Source: Mytilus edulis
Taxonomy: Eukaryota; Mollusca; Bivalvia; Mytilida; Mytilidae
Direction of reading: 5' to 3'
NCBI RefSeq assembly: GCF_963676685.1
Contig: NC_092354.1
Coordinates: 74,537,335-74,601,334, forward strand
DNA: 64,000 nucleotides
The notes under the pieces were generated by a model, which was given only the letters and a program-made list of their open reading frames with translations, searched no databases and had not been told where the DNA came from. Every line of letters starts with the position of its first letter. Position 1 is the first letter of the stretch. Positions 1 to 10,984 of this stretch are shown in pieces. Made by a program: the position numbers and the translations under genes.

Positions 1-854
1 ATATTCGCAAGTTCAATATATTATATGATTACAAACACTTTCATTTAGTCGTCCGTTATTCCCTTTTCATGTCTAAATGAAGCAAAAACACCTGAAAAAA
101 ACGTTTATCTTTCTTAGTTTTATCCTTGCCTGACAAAAAAAAATATCATATGTTATAAATCGTATTTAAACATTAGATAAGAACAATAGTAAAAAAATAT
201 TGAAAACTTTTGAATAAGCAGTCAGTTATGTGATAAACTGAAGAGAACCATCCACCCCCCTCCCCAAAAAGAAAAAAACGAAAACAACATAAAAATTTAA
301 ATGGAAATTGTAAATTATAGAATTTTACAAGATCTTGTCTGTGTGTGGTAAGTACTAGTACTGAAACAGAGAAATTAATCAAATTGATTGATTATTGTTT
401 GCTATTCGTCCAGTAGCAAATATTTCATGCCTGTTAACACTTTTATTATATATACACGTAATCGTCCTGAATATTAATTTTATTCGCCGCTGGTCGCCAT
501 CCATTATCATTATTTATTTTACCGTTTTATTATACGGTGAAGTTTTTTTCTTTTACTGGTATATATTAAAATTTCTTAAATGTTTACCAATCAAAATTAA
601 AAAATGGCAGGTAAAATCTTTCAAACACTTGTGATTATTGGGATTATTATCTTTGACGGTAAATAATATTAAATCAAATGTGCCTTTTCGGATATATAAC
701 ATTTGACGGAAAATATTATTGAATCAACTCTGTATAACTATTATTTAGTCATGGGTCGGTTTTGAGCTTATTATTCTGTATACGGAATGTTCTATAAAAA
801 AAGACTGAATGTTGAATATTTTTATTTATCTGTGTCTTTGGGTTGCTGTCGTAT

Positions 855-1216
855 GTACCGATTATCAGGTTATCTGCATGTTGATGTCGTTAAATATCAG
901 CTACGAGACATAATATGAAGCTTTTTGTCGAGTGAGCGTAGCGAACGAGATCAAAAAGCCTTCATATAATGTCAAGCAGCGGATATTTTTTAACTTATCA
1001 AGTCATCACAAAAGATGACTTGATAAGTTCATCACAAAAGATGACTTGATAAATTCGGGTCAAAGTTATTAACGTCGGTTCAAACATTATGACGTCGCTG
1101 ATATGTCCGGGTCAAAGTAAGTAAGGCCGGGTCAACGTATTTGACGTCACAAAGACATGATACGGAATAATATTAAGAGCTGAACAGAGTGATATAGACA
1201 GTGGGACGACCGATAA
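855..1216. mobile_element. 362-bp block present only in duplication copy 1
   Basis: Copy 2 runs straight from gtcgtat to taatgtatatc, while copy 1 has 362 extra bases at this point. The block contains a hairpin (907-973), a 16-base palindrome around 993-1026 (aacttatcaagtcatc and its complement) with a second partial copy behind it, and several copies of a cgggtcaaagt-like word. No clear target-site duplication is seen, so insertion in copy 1 and deletion from copy 2 are both possible. No coding capacity is visible. Confidence 0.6.
907..973. repeat. Hairpin H1, loop with gagcgtagcga
   Basis: Arms of about 21 bases (907-927 and 952-973) pair with one or two mismatches around a 24-base loop, tcgagtgagcgtagcgaacg and following bases. 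The loop word gagcgtagcga recurs, one base different, in the loop of the hairpin at 26854-27017. Confidence 0.7.
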
Positions 1217-1548
1217 TAATGTATATCTTTATCTCCTTTAATTCAAAACCAAGATTCGCTTGGGTATAGAAATATTGACATCCCTAGACCTCTCCCGTCC
1301 CCCAGTATACCCTTGCTAATTGGGTGCGTTCGTTTGGCTTATTGGTTATATAAATACGCAGCTTTGTCCGATCAAAATTATATAATAGGAATGTATATCA
1401 GATGCCTGATGCAGTGAGAATTCCATAACTTTTCTCAACATAATCAGATCGGAACAAATTTTAAACTTGATAAATTGCCATGATAACACTATATAGATAT
1501 AAGAAGATGTGGTAGGAGTGTCGATAACTCTCAATCCATGTTAGTAAT

Positions 1549-1706
1549 AGTAAAAGTTCAATGATAAGTTAATATTGATATTAAAAGACCTCCGAAGAAA
1601 AAGGGGAGTTCAGATCCGTGAGCCCGAACGGTGAGGGGATTTGAAAAGCCTTTTTTGTGAGTAGGTCTTTTAATGTCAATATTAACTTAATCATTGAACT
1701 TTTACT
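1549..1706. repeat. Hairpin H2 (44-base arms)
   Basis: The left arm 1549-1591 and the right arm 1663-1706 are complementary apart from a one-base indel and one mismatch. The spacer of about 70 bases is richer in G and C (about 1592-1662). No reading frame lies inside. It resembles the other long hairpins of the window in its layout: long AT-rich arms and a GC-richer loop. Confidence 0.7.
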
Positions 1707-2490
1707 GACTTACAAACCGTCAAAAATATAAAAAAGTACATAAAAAGCAATTGCGGAAACCTAATTCCCCTGAACTGGACGAGTCTAAATATGTTAAACT
1801 TAAATGATAGTTAAACAGAACTCAGACTAATATGTACAATTAACAGTTACCAAATTGAAATGATAACGGACCGATTTAATGGCATTACATCATATAATTA
1901 TTTATTCAAGATAAAAAAAAATGGATCTTAACACCAAATGATAAATTTACAAAATTAGGGGGGAAATTTATACTTTTTAGCCAGTTTTTCAAAATAACAA
2001 TTTCTTATTTAATAAATCAGGCAAACAAAACCCCATACAAACTTCATTTAAAACTGACCAATGAATATTATGCCCAACAACTTCATGCTATATATACTTG
2101 ATTTTTTTTATCTGTCAGTAATCATGAAATAGAATCGTTATCAGACCTTAGAAAACAGTAAGTAAACTCTTCCAACAATTAGCTTTTTAAACAGCATGTT
2201 TAGGAACCTCTAATCGGACAGTCATAGATGCATAAGGTCCTTTACAATATTCATCCGGTAATGTTCCTTTTGTTTCTGATTTGTTAATTTTCCTACATTA
2301 AGATACATGCGAATGCAAACTAATTAGTTTTGTCTATTCAGTTCAATTAATTAATAGATCTTGCTGTATTTGTGTTTTTTTTTATTTATTTAAATAGTTA
2401 CTTATGCATGCAAACTTCAATGAATAAAACCGTATTAAACTAGGTTTCACTGTGCCGATCAAAACATGTTGGATGAGATATATATAATAT

Positions 2491-3532
2491 ATAAGTTCAA
2501 TATATTATATGATTACAAACACTTTAATTTAGTCGTCCGTTATTCCCTTTTCATGTCTAAATGAAGCAAAAACACCTGCAAAAAACGTTTATCTTTCTTA
2601 GTTTTATCCTTGCCTGACAAAAAAAAAATATCATATGTTATAAATCGTATTTAAACATTAGATAAGAACAATAGTAAAAAAATATTGAAAACTTTTGAAT
2701 AAGCAGTCAGTTATATGATAAACTGAAGAGAACCCTCCCCCCAAAGAAAAACGAAAACAACATAAAAATTTAAATGGAAATTGTAAATTATAGAATTTTA
2801 CAAGATCTTGTCTGTGTGTGGTAGTACTAGTACTGAAACAGAGAAATTAATTAAATTGATTGATTGTTGTTTGCTATTCGTCCAGTAGCAAATAGTTCAT
2901 GCCTGTTAACACTTTTATTATATATACACGTAATCGTCCTGAATATTAATTTTATTCGCCGCTGGTCGCCATCCATTATCATTATTTATTTTACCGTTTT
3001 ATTATACGGTGAAGTTTTTTTCTTTTACTGGTATATATTAAAATTTCTTAATTTTTTACCAATCAAAATTAAAAAATGGCAGGTAAAATCTTTCAAACAC
3101 TTGTGATTGTTGGGATTATTATCTTTGACGGTAAATAATATTAAATCAAATGTGCCTTTTCGGATATATAATATTTGACGGAAAATATTATTGAATCAAC
3201 TCTGTATAACTATTATTTAGTCATGGGTCGGTTTTGAGCTTATTATTCTGTATACGGAATGTTCTATAAAAAAAGACTGAATGTTGAATATTTTTATTTA
3301 TCTGTGTCTTTGGGTTGCTGTCGTATTAATGTATATCTTTATCTCCTTTAATTCAAAACCAAGATTCGCTTGGGTATAGAAATAGTGACATCCCTAGACC
3401 TCTCCCGTCCCACAGTATACTCTTGCTAATTGGGTGCGTTCGTTTGACTTATTAGTTATATAAATACGCAGCTTCGTCCGATCAAAATATAATAGGAATG
3501 TATATCAGATGCCTGGTGCAGTGAGAATTCCA
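2491..3532. repeat. Segmental duplication, copy 2 (no insert)
   Basis: Near-identical to 1-1425 without the 855-1216 block. The two copies are separated by about 1,065 bases of unrelated sequence (1426-2490) that includes hairpin H2. Differences are scattered substitutions and small indels, for example in the C-run near 250 versus 2735, consistent with a fairly recent duplication. Confidence 0.85.
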
Positions 3533-4880
3533 CGCTATCTTTACCTTAAAAAAACATTAGAGGGAAAGACGATCTACGCACGAGTTGAATGATTGAAATG
3601 TGTAAACAACAAGAAAGGTCAGCTTAATCTTTTTAAATAAGTCGCATGGCTGATTTTAACAACATTTTTAGTGACTTTTGCTAGAACAATAGTAGATGAA
3701 AATAAAAAAAAATATAACAAAACCGATCAGCATGACAATATAAAAAAAAAATGAAACGCTCAAAATAAGTTGAATCTTTTTTATAAATTGTTGTCAAACT
3801 TTTTTTATAATTTTTTTTTTTTTTTTTTTTTTTTTTTGCTTTTATGACAATTTTATACCAGTCTGAGATATAAATAAACTTGAAACAGCAAATGTTGTCA
3901 CCTAGACGAGAGATGAATCATTATATGCTTCAATATATGAGTTATTGCCACTCATTAAAGATTGATTTTTTGTTATAGTCATTCACCTATTAGTTTTGCT
4001 AGAAATTATACAATATAACACCTGATGTGTACTACCAAAACATTTTTTTAATATTAAACAAAATATTAAATGCAAAGAGAAAAATGATGGACGAAATGAT
4101 AAGATTTACGAATAAAAATTCAAATGTATATAAAAATAACATATATAAAACTTGGAAAACTGTTTGAGACTATAATCAACTGAGGACAAATGATTATAAA
4201 TCACTAAATGATGCTGATTAATTTATTGCTCCTTTGTGTCCAGTGGCAAGTATGTCATGCATATTCACGACTAGATTCAAAGTGGATCAATTTGAAGCAA
4301 ATGTTTACAAATTTAGAGTGGCACTTTTTACAATAAGGCAGAGCGTTCGCTAGAGTTAAAACGTATGCCGTAATAGAATAGATTTGAACCATAATGATCG
4401 AACTCGTACGTTAAGCCCTTCTTCCCTCTTTTTTCTCCACAATAGACGAATGTCATCTACAAAACGTCATGAATTTACAATCAATAACGGCCACTATAAG
4501 TAAATGAGATATGGACTTTTTTATAAATTAATTCTTATTGCAGCCAACATCTCCCGGTTCGGAACAGGTTATTTATTTCCACAAAATACCGCCTGATTAT
4601 TGATTGAAGATATTCAAGCAACCAAAAGCACTTTGAATCAAACACATTCTTGAAATTGTAAATTAAGGTATTTTGCTGGGTATTTTTTCCAATCCTATTT
4701 CGGACCCCCTGATTTTAAGAGTGCGTATATCTAATTAGTCATGCCCGATTAAATTTAATTGAATTGAACATCAACTTAATGACCTACATCGGGTAAATAA
4801 GTTCTAGGTACAATAAGTAGACAATAGAAATCCTTTGTGGAATAAGATCGTCCCAGGTATCTTAGAAATGCACGAGCAGG
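3533..4880. other. Gene-poor stretch
   Basis: AT-rich with many stop codons on both strands. It has a long T tract near 3810-3838 and, near 4240-4260, another copy of the short word cagtggcaagtatgtcatgc related to one in the duplication at 410-430. I see no gene, RNA gene or element borders. Confidence 0.5.
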
Positions 4881-5690
4881 TTTGTAACAATATGTAAAAC
4901 ATAAACCATTATGTTTCAAACTACAATTTAATCGTACTTTATTCATACTTTACTTTGAATGATACGTGCATTGTTAGGGACAGCTAAAACTCATTACGAC
5001 TACAATAGAAACTATAAAATGTGTATGTCCTTACAGTAATATATATTTCGGGTTTTGCATCCAATAGACATATATATATGAGAATTTGGCACATTCAAAG
5101 AAATATGTCCAGTTTCATTCATGTTGCATCACTTACCATTATTGATGTGGTTAACACTTGTATAATTTCTTTTCTCCATTAATTGTTCAATTTAGTTGTC
5201 ATCTTACTGTTTCAATTTAAAAAAGCAGTGTCATTGGAAAACAAAATCAATGTCCAAATCACAAACTATTTTTAAAACAAGAGTTTTGAAATTATTCCGA
5301 CTAGGATAATGGATTGAGTATCATACTACAATTTACTTTTACGACTAAAAATATGCGCAATCTTGTTTCGTTAAAGTTGTGCATTACAATTACGAAAGAG
5401 TAAATTCGTATGTGTGATAGTAAATATGACATTATGAGTTATACCTGGATTGTCAGAAGACTCAGTTTTTTACTATAGCTATTATATGTAGATACTGTTT
5501 GTGACACTTTTTGAATCTGTGATGACAAAATTATATTTATAATAAGTAGCTCTTGAACCGTTGATCAATGTAGAGCTTTTTCCTATTAATTTTGTAAAAT
5601 ATGCTCGAATTGAGCTTCAGAGTTCTTAGAAAATCTTTATAAAACAATAAAAAGGGTTAAACTAACATAATCCATTATCATTAGCTTGAC
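4880..5690. repeat. Diverged non-coding duplication, copy S1
   Basis: This stretch is recognisably similar, in the same order and orientation, to 10985-11810 (S2) and 12700-13650 (S3). Shared landmarks are tatgtccttacagtaat, gtgtccagtt...catgttg, gtcatcttactgtttcaa, a gacactttttgaatcygygatga word, and attttgtaaaatatgc followed by a ttcagagttctt word. No frame stays open through all copies, so it is old non-coding duplicated DNA rather than a gene family. Confidence 0.7.
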
Positions 5691-6148
5691 CTTTATATTG
5701 TGAAATATAAAATCAATGTCAATGCAAAGAGGTTCAGACTTCGAATGGCCATAACTATGAATGCGTATTGATATAAATAAACTTAACCAAAACAATAATA
5801 CCATGTTTGTTTGTTTTGTTCACACGGCGTTATCAATATAATAGAATTTTATGCGACTGTCATACAAATGAAAATTTAACTAGCTATCAAACCGGGTAAA
5901 ATCCATCCTACTTTATACTGTCATTTGATTAGCATTGATTAGGGACTTTCCTTTTTGAATGATCCTCTGAGTTCAGCAGTTTTCAGATTTCATCTTTTAA
6001 ATACGTTGCACAAAGCATACAATTTGGATAAAAAATATAATTGTCTGGCAATAAAAAACGTATGCATCGTTTAATTTCCAAGATTCCTTTCTAACTGTTT
6101 ATCTACATATATATGATCATGTGTCATTGTAGTTTAAACTGTGAATAG

Positions 6149-6345
6149 TACCAAAAGTACAAGGATTATAACTTAATACGCGTTTCGTCTACATACAAAT
6201 CATCACTGACGCTCAGATCAAAATAGTTATAAAGCTAAACAAGTACAAAGTTGAAGAGCATTGTTGACCAAAAATTCAAAAAAAAATGTGCCAAATACGA
6301 CTAAGGTAATCTATTCCTAGGATAAGAAAATCCTTAGTTTTTCGA
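6149..6345 (+). repeat. Dispersed repeat A, copy 1 (degraded)
   Basis: Typical words of this repeat are present: accaggattataatttartacgc (here degraded), cgcgtttcgtctac, gactcatcagtgacgctca, aacaagtacaaagttgaag and agcattg. Fuller copies lie at 7481-7640 and 14854-15043, and fragments at 20721-20800 and, reversed, at 28440-28490. I recognise the family as very common in mussel sequences. Confidence 0.75.
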
Positions 6346-6665
6346 AAAAATCAGTTTTGTAACAGGAATTTTATTGAAATTACCATATATATATGTTCCG
6401 GACCATATGAGTATTTGGACCATACGCGTATGGTCATGACAATATGCGTAAACTCATATGGGCGACCATACGCGTACAGTCCGACCTTACGCATATGGTC
6501 GGACCATATGAGTATTATACTCGTTTGGTTATTAACGGGCTGGACCATATGAGTATTTGGACCATAAAGGTTTTTTTTCTTCAAATATGCAATTAAACGT
6601 TTCAATAATACAATAACTTTACCTTTAAAAAATTATGGTTAATTAAAAATGTATTAATTTTAAAA

Positions 6666-6840
6666 GTCATTCTAAGCATACGTGCAAAAATACAATTAGC
6701 TATGAAAACTAAGACCAACTGACTGTGGCATCTATATTTAATGTTTTCAAAGGCTACATAAACATTAAATATAGATGCCACAGTCAGTTGGTCTTAGTTT
6801 TCATAGCTAATTGTATTTTTGCACGTATGCTTAGAATGAC
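6666..6840. repeat. 81-base perfect inverted repeat, 13-base spacer
   Basis: Bases 6666-6746 and 6760-6840 are exact reverse complements over 81 positions, with spacer 6747-6759. Similarity continues a few bases past one mismatch. The right arm includes the end of the Cys-rich remnant, so the left arm looks like an inverted copy of that end. Perfect identity suggests a recent event, gene conversion between the arms, or an assembly artefact. Confidence 0.9.
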
Positions 6841-7010
6841 ATTTACCGGCACACGGTACCATAACTTTTCTGCAATTACACGTCCTGGTTGTGCACGAAC
6901 CTTTTCCAGTTACACCTGTTGCTTGCGAGTGACAAGGTAGTTTTCTGCGCAGCTGCGTGCAGTGATATTGAGATTTCGGGCCATTCCGATGTTTCTGCGG
7001 TTTTTTTTAA
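6816..7010 (-). pseudogene. Cys-rich C-terminal remnant of a retroelement-type polyprotein
   Basis: Read on the minus strand, this gives an open stretch containing a spaced Cys/His pattern: GSCTTRTCNCRKVMVPCAG, then KCHSKHTCKN. This resembles the Cys-rich tail (C-x-C ... CRKxxxPC...CH...C) that I recall at the end of integrase-type polyproteins annotated in invertebrates as KRAB-A domain protein 2-like. Only the tail is present; no integrase core is seen upstream. It ends inside the 81-base inverted repeat. The family identification is from memory and moderate at best. A stand-alone Cys-rich fragment is the alternative. Confidence 0.4.
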
Positions 7011-7480
7011 GAAGCTCTAGATCTCCATTATCGTAACATAACTGCAGTACATCATATTCACAGTGAGATCAAATTAAATAAACTATGGTCCCGGTGATGT
7101 CCTCTACTTTAATTAATAAACGTGATAATTACTAGACCCGGTATACGTAAAGTAACAAAACTTCCTTTTACAATATGTGCATTTGATTTTGACATTTTCC
7201 ATTTGTACTTACAAATAGTGAGTAAAATTGATTATGTGAAACTGCTTATTTTATTTAATTAATCTTTTTTTATCATTATTGAAATGTAATAAAATGGCAT
7301 TTTAAATGATGTAACAACTAAAAGGGTCATACCTTATGAAGAGTTTAAAAGTATTTAAAGTAAGCGTGTTGATTACCCCGACCATATGCATATGGTTGGA
7401 CCAGATGAGTTTATACACATATGGTCATGACCATACGCATATGGTGCAAATACTCATACGGTCCGGAACATACACATATA

Positions 7481-7640
7481 GTTATCAAAGGTACCAGGAC
7501 TATAATTTAATACGCCGGACGCGCGTTTCGTCTACCCAAGACTCATCGGTGACGCTCAGATCGAAATACTAGTAGTTGTAAAACAAAACAAGTACACAGT
7601 TGACGAAATTAAGGACCAAAAATCTCGATTGGGTCAAATA
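7481..7640 (+). repeat. Dispersed repeat A, copy 2
   Basis: Begins gttatcaaaggtaccaggac and carries the words acgcgcgtttcgtctac, gactcatcggtgacgctcag and acaagtacacagttgac. It directly abuts the right end of the CATATG element and the left end of the tandem array. Confidence 0.85.
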
Positions 7641-7645
7641 TTTTC

Positions 7646-10258
7646 TTGTACAAGTCAGCATGAGGTAACAAAACTACTGAAATTTTGTTACGTTTCAATA
7701 TTTTGAATAAAAGGAGGACATAATGGCAACCTAAATTTATGAGAACAAGCATTTGTTGTTATTGTAAATACAATCTTGCTGTCCATTGTATTATACATTG
7801 AATCCTGACATAAATTTATTGCTGATTTACTATGTGGGTATATAGATTGACAAATTAAAGTGCACACATGTAAGGTTTTGGTTTATGCGGTCAAATCATT
7901 TTGTTGTACAAATCAACATGAGGTATCAACACTACTAAAATTTTGTTAGGTATCAATATTTTGTATAAAAGGAGAACATAATGGCAACCTAAATTTATAT
8001 ATGAGAACAAAAATGTGTTGTTATTGTAAATACAATACTACTGTTCATTGAATTATACATTGAATCCTAACATAAAAATTATTGCTGATTTACTATGTGG
8101 GTATATAGATTTACATATTAAAGTGCACATATGGTAAGTTTTGGTTGATGCGGTCAAATCATTTTGTTGTACAAGTCAGCATAAGGTATCAAAACTACTG
8201 AATTTTTTATACGTTTTAATATTTGGAATAAAAGGAGGACATAATGGCAACCTAAATTTATGAGAACAAGCATTTGTTGTTATTGTAAATACAATCTTGC
8301 TGTCCATTGTATTATACATTGAATCCTGACATAAATTTATTGCTGATTTACTATGTGGGTATATAGATTTACAAATTAAAGTGCACACATGTAAGGTTTT
8401 GGTTTATGCGGTCAAATCATTTTGTTGTACAAATCAACATGAGGTATCAACACTACTAAAATTTTGTTAGGTATCAATATTTAGTATAAAAGGAGAACAT
8501 AATGGCAATCTAAATTTATTTATGAGAACAAAAATGTGTTGTTATTGTAAATACAATACTACTGTTCATTGAATTATACATTGAATCCTAACATAAAAAT
8601 TATTGCTGATTTACTATGTGGGTATATAGATTTACATATTAAAGTGCACATATGGTAAGTTTTGGTTGATGCGGTCAAATCATTTGGTTGTACAAGTCAG
8701 CATGAGGTATCAAAACTACTGAAATTTTGTTACGTTTCAATATTTTGAATAAAAGGAGGACATAATGGCAACCTAAATTTATGAGAACAAGCATTTGTTG
8801 TTATTGTAAATACAATCTTGCTGTCCATTGTATTATACATTGAATCATTACATAAATTTATTGCTGATTTACTATGTGGGTATATAGATTTACATATTAA
8901 AGTGCACATATGTAAGGTTTTGGTTTATGCGGTCAAATCATTTTGTTGTACATGTCAGCATAAGGTATCAAAACTACTGAATTTTTTATACGTTTTAATA
9001 TTTTGAATAAAAGGAGGACATAATGGCAACCTAAATTTATGAGAACAAGCAATTGCTGTTATTGTAAATACAATATTGCTGTCCATTGTATTATACATTG
9101 AATCATTACATAAATTTAATGCTGATTTACTATATGGGTATATAGATTTACAAATTAAAGTGCACATATGTAAGGTTTTGGTTTATGCGGTCAAATCATT
9201 TTGTTGTACAAATCAACATGAGGTATCAAAACTACTAAATTTTGTTAGGTATCAAAACTACTAAATTTTGTTAGGTATCAATATTTTGGATAAAAGGAGG
9301 ACATAATGGCAACCTAAATTTATTTATGAGAACAAAAATTTGTTGTTATTATAAATACAATACTACTGTTCATTGTATTATACATTGAATCCTAACATAA
9401 AAATTATTGCTGATTTACTATGTGGGTATATAGATTTACATATTAAAGTACACATATGGTCAGTTATGGTTCATGGGGTCAAATCATTTGGTTGTACAAG
9501 TCAGCATGAGGTATCAAAACTACTGACATTTTGATACGTAACAATATTTTGAATAAAAGGAGGACATGCTGCCACCCCGAATTAATGCGAAGACAACATT
9601 GGTATAATAGTATTCTAATATTGCTGTCCTTTGTATTATACATTGAATCCTGTCATAAAAAATATGGCTGATTTACTATGTGGGTATATAGATTTACAAG
9701 TTAAAGTGCACATATGGTAAGTTTTTGTTGATGCGGTCAAATAATTTTGTTGTACAAGTCAGCATGAGGTATCAAAACTACGAACATTTTGTTAGGTATC
9801 AATATTTTGAATAAAAGGAGGACATAATGGCAACCTAAATTTATGAGAACAAGCATTTGTTGTTATTGTAAATACAATATTGCTGTTCATTGTATTTTAC
9901 ATTGAATCCTAACATAAAAAATATGACTGATTTACTATGCGGGGATTAAGATTTACAAATTAAAGTACAAATATGGTTAGTTTTGGTCGATGCGGTCAAA
10001 TAATTTTGTTGTACTAAAGTCCGCCTTTAGTATCAAAACTACTGAAATTTTGTTATATATCAATATATTGAACAAAAGGAGGCCATGCTGGGACTCTTCA
10101 TTTGTGCAGACACAATTGTGTAGTTATATGTTTTAATGTAGCACAGATAATCATGCTGTCTGCTGGGGGTATTTTTCGATTGTCACAGGAAGGCATCCCA
10201 GAAGAAATATGAAATAGCCTTGTCAGACGTCATTATTATTTGGACTTAAGTTTTAATG
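7646..10258. repeat. Tandem array of ~260-bp units with A-B dimer order
   Basis: Ten unit starts, taken at the word ttgtac(a), lie at 7646, 7904, 8167, 8425, 8688, 8946, 9204, 9492, 9750 and 10009. Spacings are 258, 263, 258, 263, 258, 258, 288, 258 and 259. The first five units alternate between two types (A: caagtcagcatgagg...; B: aaatcaacatgagg...), so the higher-order period is 521. The 288-base unit holds an internal ~25-base duplication near 9230-9265. Each unit contains aaaaggaggacataatgg, which looks like a bacterial start region but is followed at once by stops. The last unit diverges after about 10100. Confidence 0.92.
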
Positions 10259-10334
10259 ATGCAAGGACGTATAACTAACAAGAACGTATAACTAACAAGG
10301 ACGTATAACAAACATCTAATATACGTCCTTGCAT
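10259..10334. repeat. Hairpin around three 17-bp repeats
   Basis: 15-base arms (10259-10273, 10320-10334; atgcaaggacgtata and its complement) enclose three copies of a 17-base word of the form ggacgtataactaacaa at 10265-10281, 10282-10298 and 10299-10315. It closes the degenerate last unit of the tandem array. Confidence 0.7.
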
Positions 10335-10358
10335 AGAAATACATAATAAAGTGCAAAT

Positions 10359-10730
10359 ATGGTAAAATTGGAATATATATTAAAAAATAAAAAGGCAAGA
10401 GTAGTATATCGATGTTCAAAAGTCCTAAATCGAATGAGAGAAAAACGAATACAGGTTTCTTACTTTAAACCGAGGGAAACATATCAACTATCAGAGGAAA
10501 ACATGGTAACTATAGAAACACTGAAGTACAACAAAAAAGTGTCAACAAAAATAGAACCGAACTATACGATAAAAACTTAGAACCGAACTATTTGATAAAA
10601 AAAAATCATGTCTAAAATATTTTAAAACCCAATTACCAAGCCCGCACAACTTATGAGTCATTGAATATTCAAAACATGATCCCGGTTCAAATTTCATTGA
10701 TTTCAATCCACATTTTTTAGCTTTATACCG
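10359..10730 (+). repeat. Dispersed repeat B, copy 1
   Basis: A 73-codon open frame runs at 10359-10580, but the same DNA recurs at 16285-16580 with the frame broken, and similar sequence is common in mussels. Shared words include ggcaagagtagt, caaaagtcctaaatc, tatcaactatcagagga and accgaactatttgataaaaa. I treat the open frame as chance in a repeat rather than a gene. Confidence 0.65.
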
Positions 10731-10984
10731 ATTGTCATCCCGAAAAACTACTACTAAACACGAAACGCCATGCTTATAGTTTTGAAATGTAATAGTTTTT
10801 GTGAATTGAGAAATGTCAAAAATTATAAAACGCCAGAAGCCCGCGCCTCCTTTATCAATTCTTAGATATGGTTGAAGTGTGAATTCATTAATATTTTAAT
10901 GAATTCTTAAAGACACAATAAATGTATAAAAATACGTAAAGACTTTAGAGTTACAAGACAAAACATAATAAAATACTCACCCGC

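Larger units (their letters stand above)
1..1425. repeat. Segmental duplication, copy 1 (with 362-bp insert)
   Basis: This non-coding segment is repeated almost base for base at about 2491-3532. Similarity starts at the window edge, so the true left border is not visible, and stops at about 1425. Copy 1 holds a block at 855-1216 that copy 2 lacks. Two short open frames (395-634 here and 2864-3106 in copy 2) stay open in both copies, but they show no domain and sit in a region related to a dispersed mussel repeat (a gtccagtagcaaatatttcatgc-like word), so I do not call a gene. Confidence 0.85.
6381..7480. mobile_element. Element with CATATG-rich inverted ends
   Basis: The first ~100 bases (6384-6482) match the reverse complement of the last ~100 (7378-7479), giving terminal inverted repeats of about 100 bases around a 0.9-kb core. 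The ends are built from self-complementary words such as ccatacgcgtatgg and accatatgcatatggt. Further direct copies of the ggaccatatgagtatttgg word continue at 6500-6570. The core carries a Cys-rich coding remnant (minus strand, about 6816-7010) and an 81-base perfect inverted repeat. Immediately right of it lies a copy of repeat A. No clear target-site duplication was found. Confidence 0.6.

Noticed and set aside
395-634. 79-codon open frame, also open in copy 2 (2864-3106)
   Set aside because: Openness in both copies only reflects their near identity; hydrophobic AT-driven composition, no domain, and overlap with a dispersed-repeat word.
8176-9264. Repeated 62-70-codon open frames with a purine-rich GGAGG before ATG
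   Set aside because: They recur once per tandem unit, are interrupted in other units, and the organism is eukaryotic, so GGAGG is not a ribosome binding site.
7646-10258. CRISPR-like array
   Set aside because: The units are ~260 bases repeated head to tail without unique spacers, in a eukaryotic genome.
10359-10580. 73-codon basic protein
   Set aside because: Same DNA at 16285-16470 has the frame broken; it is a dispersed repeat.
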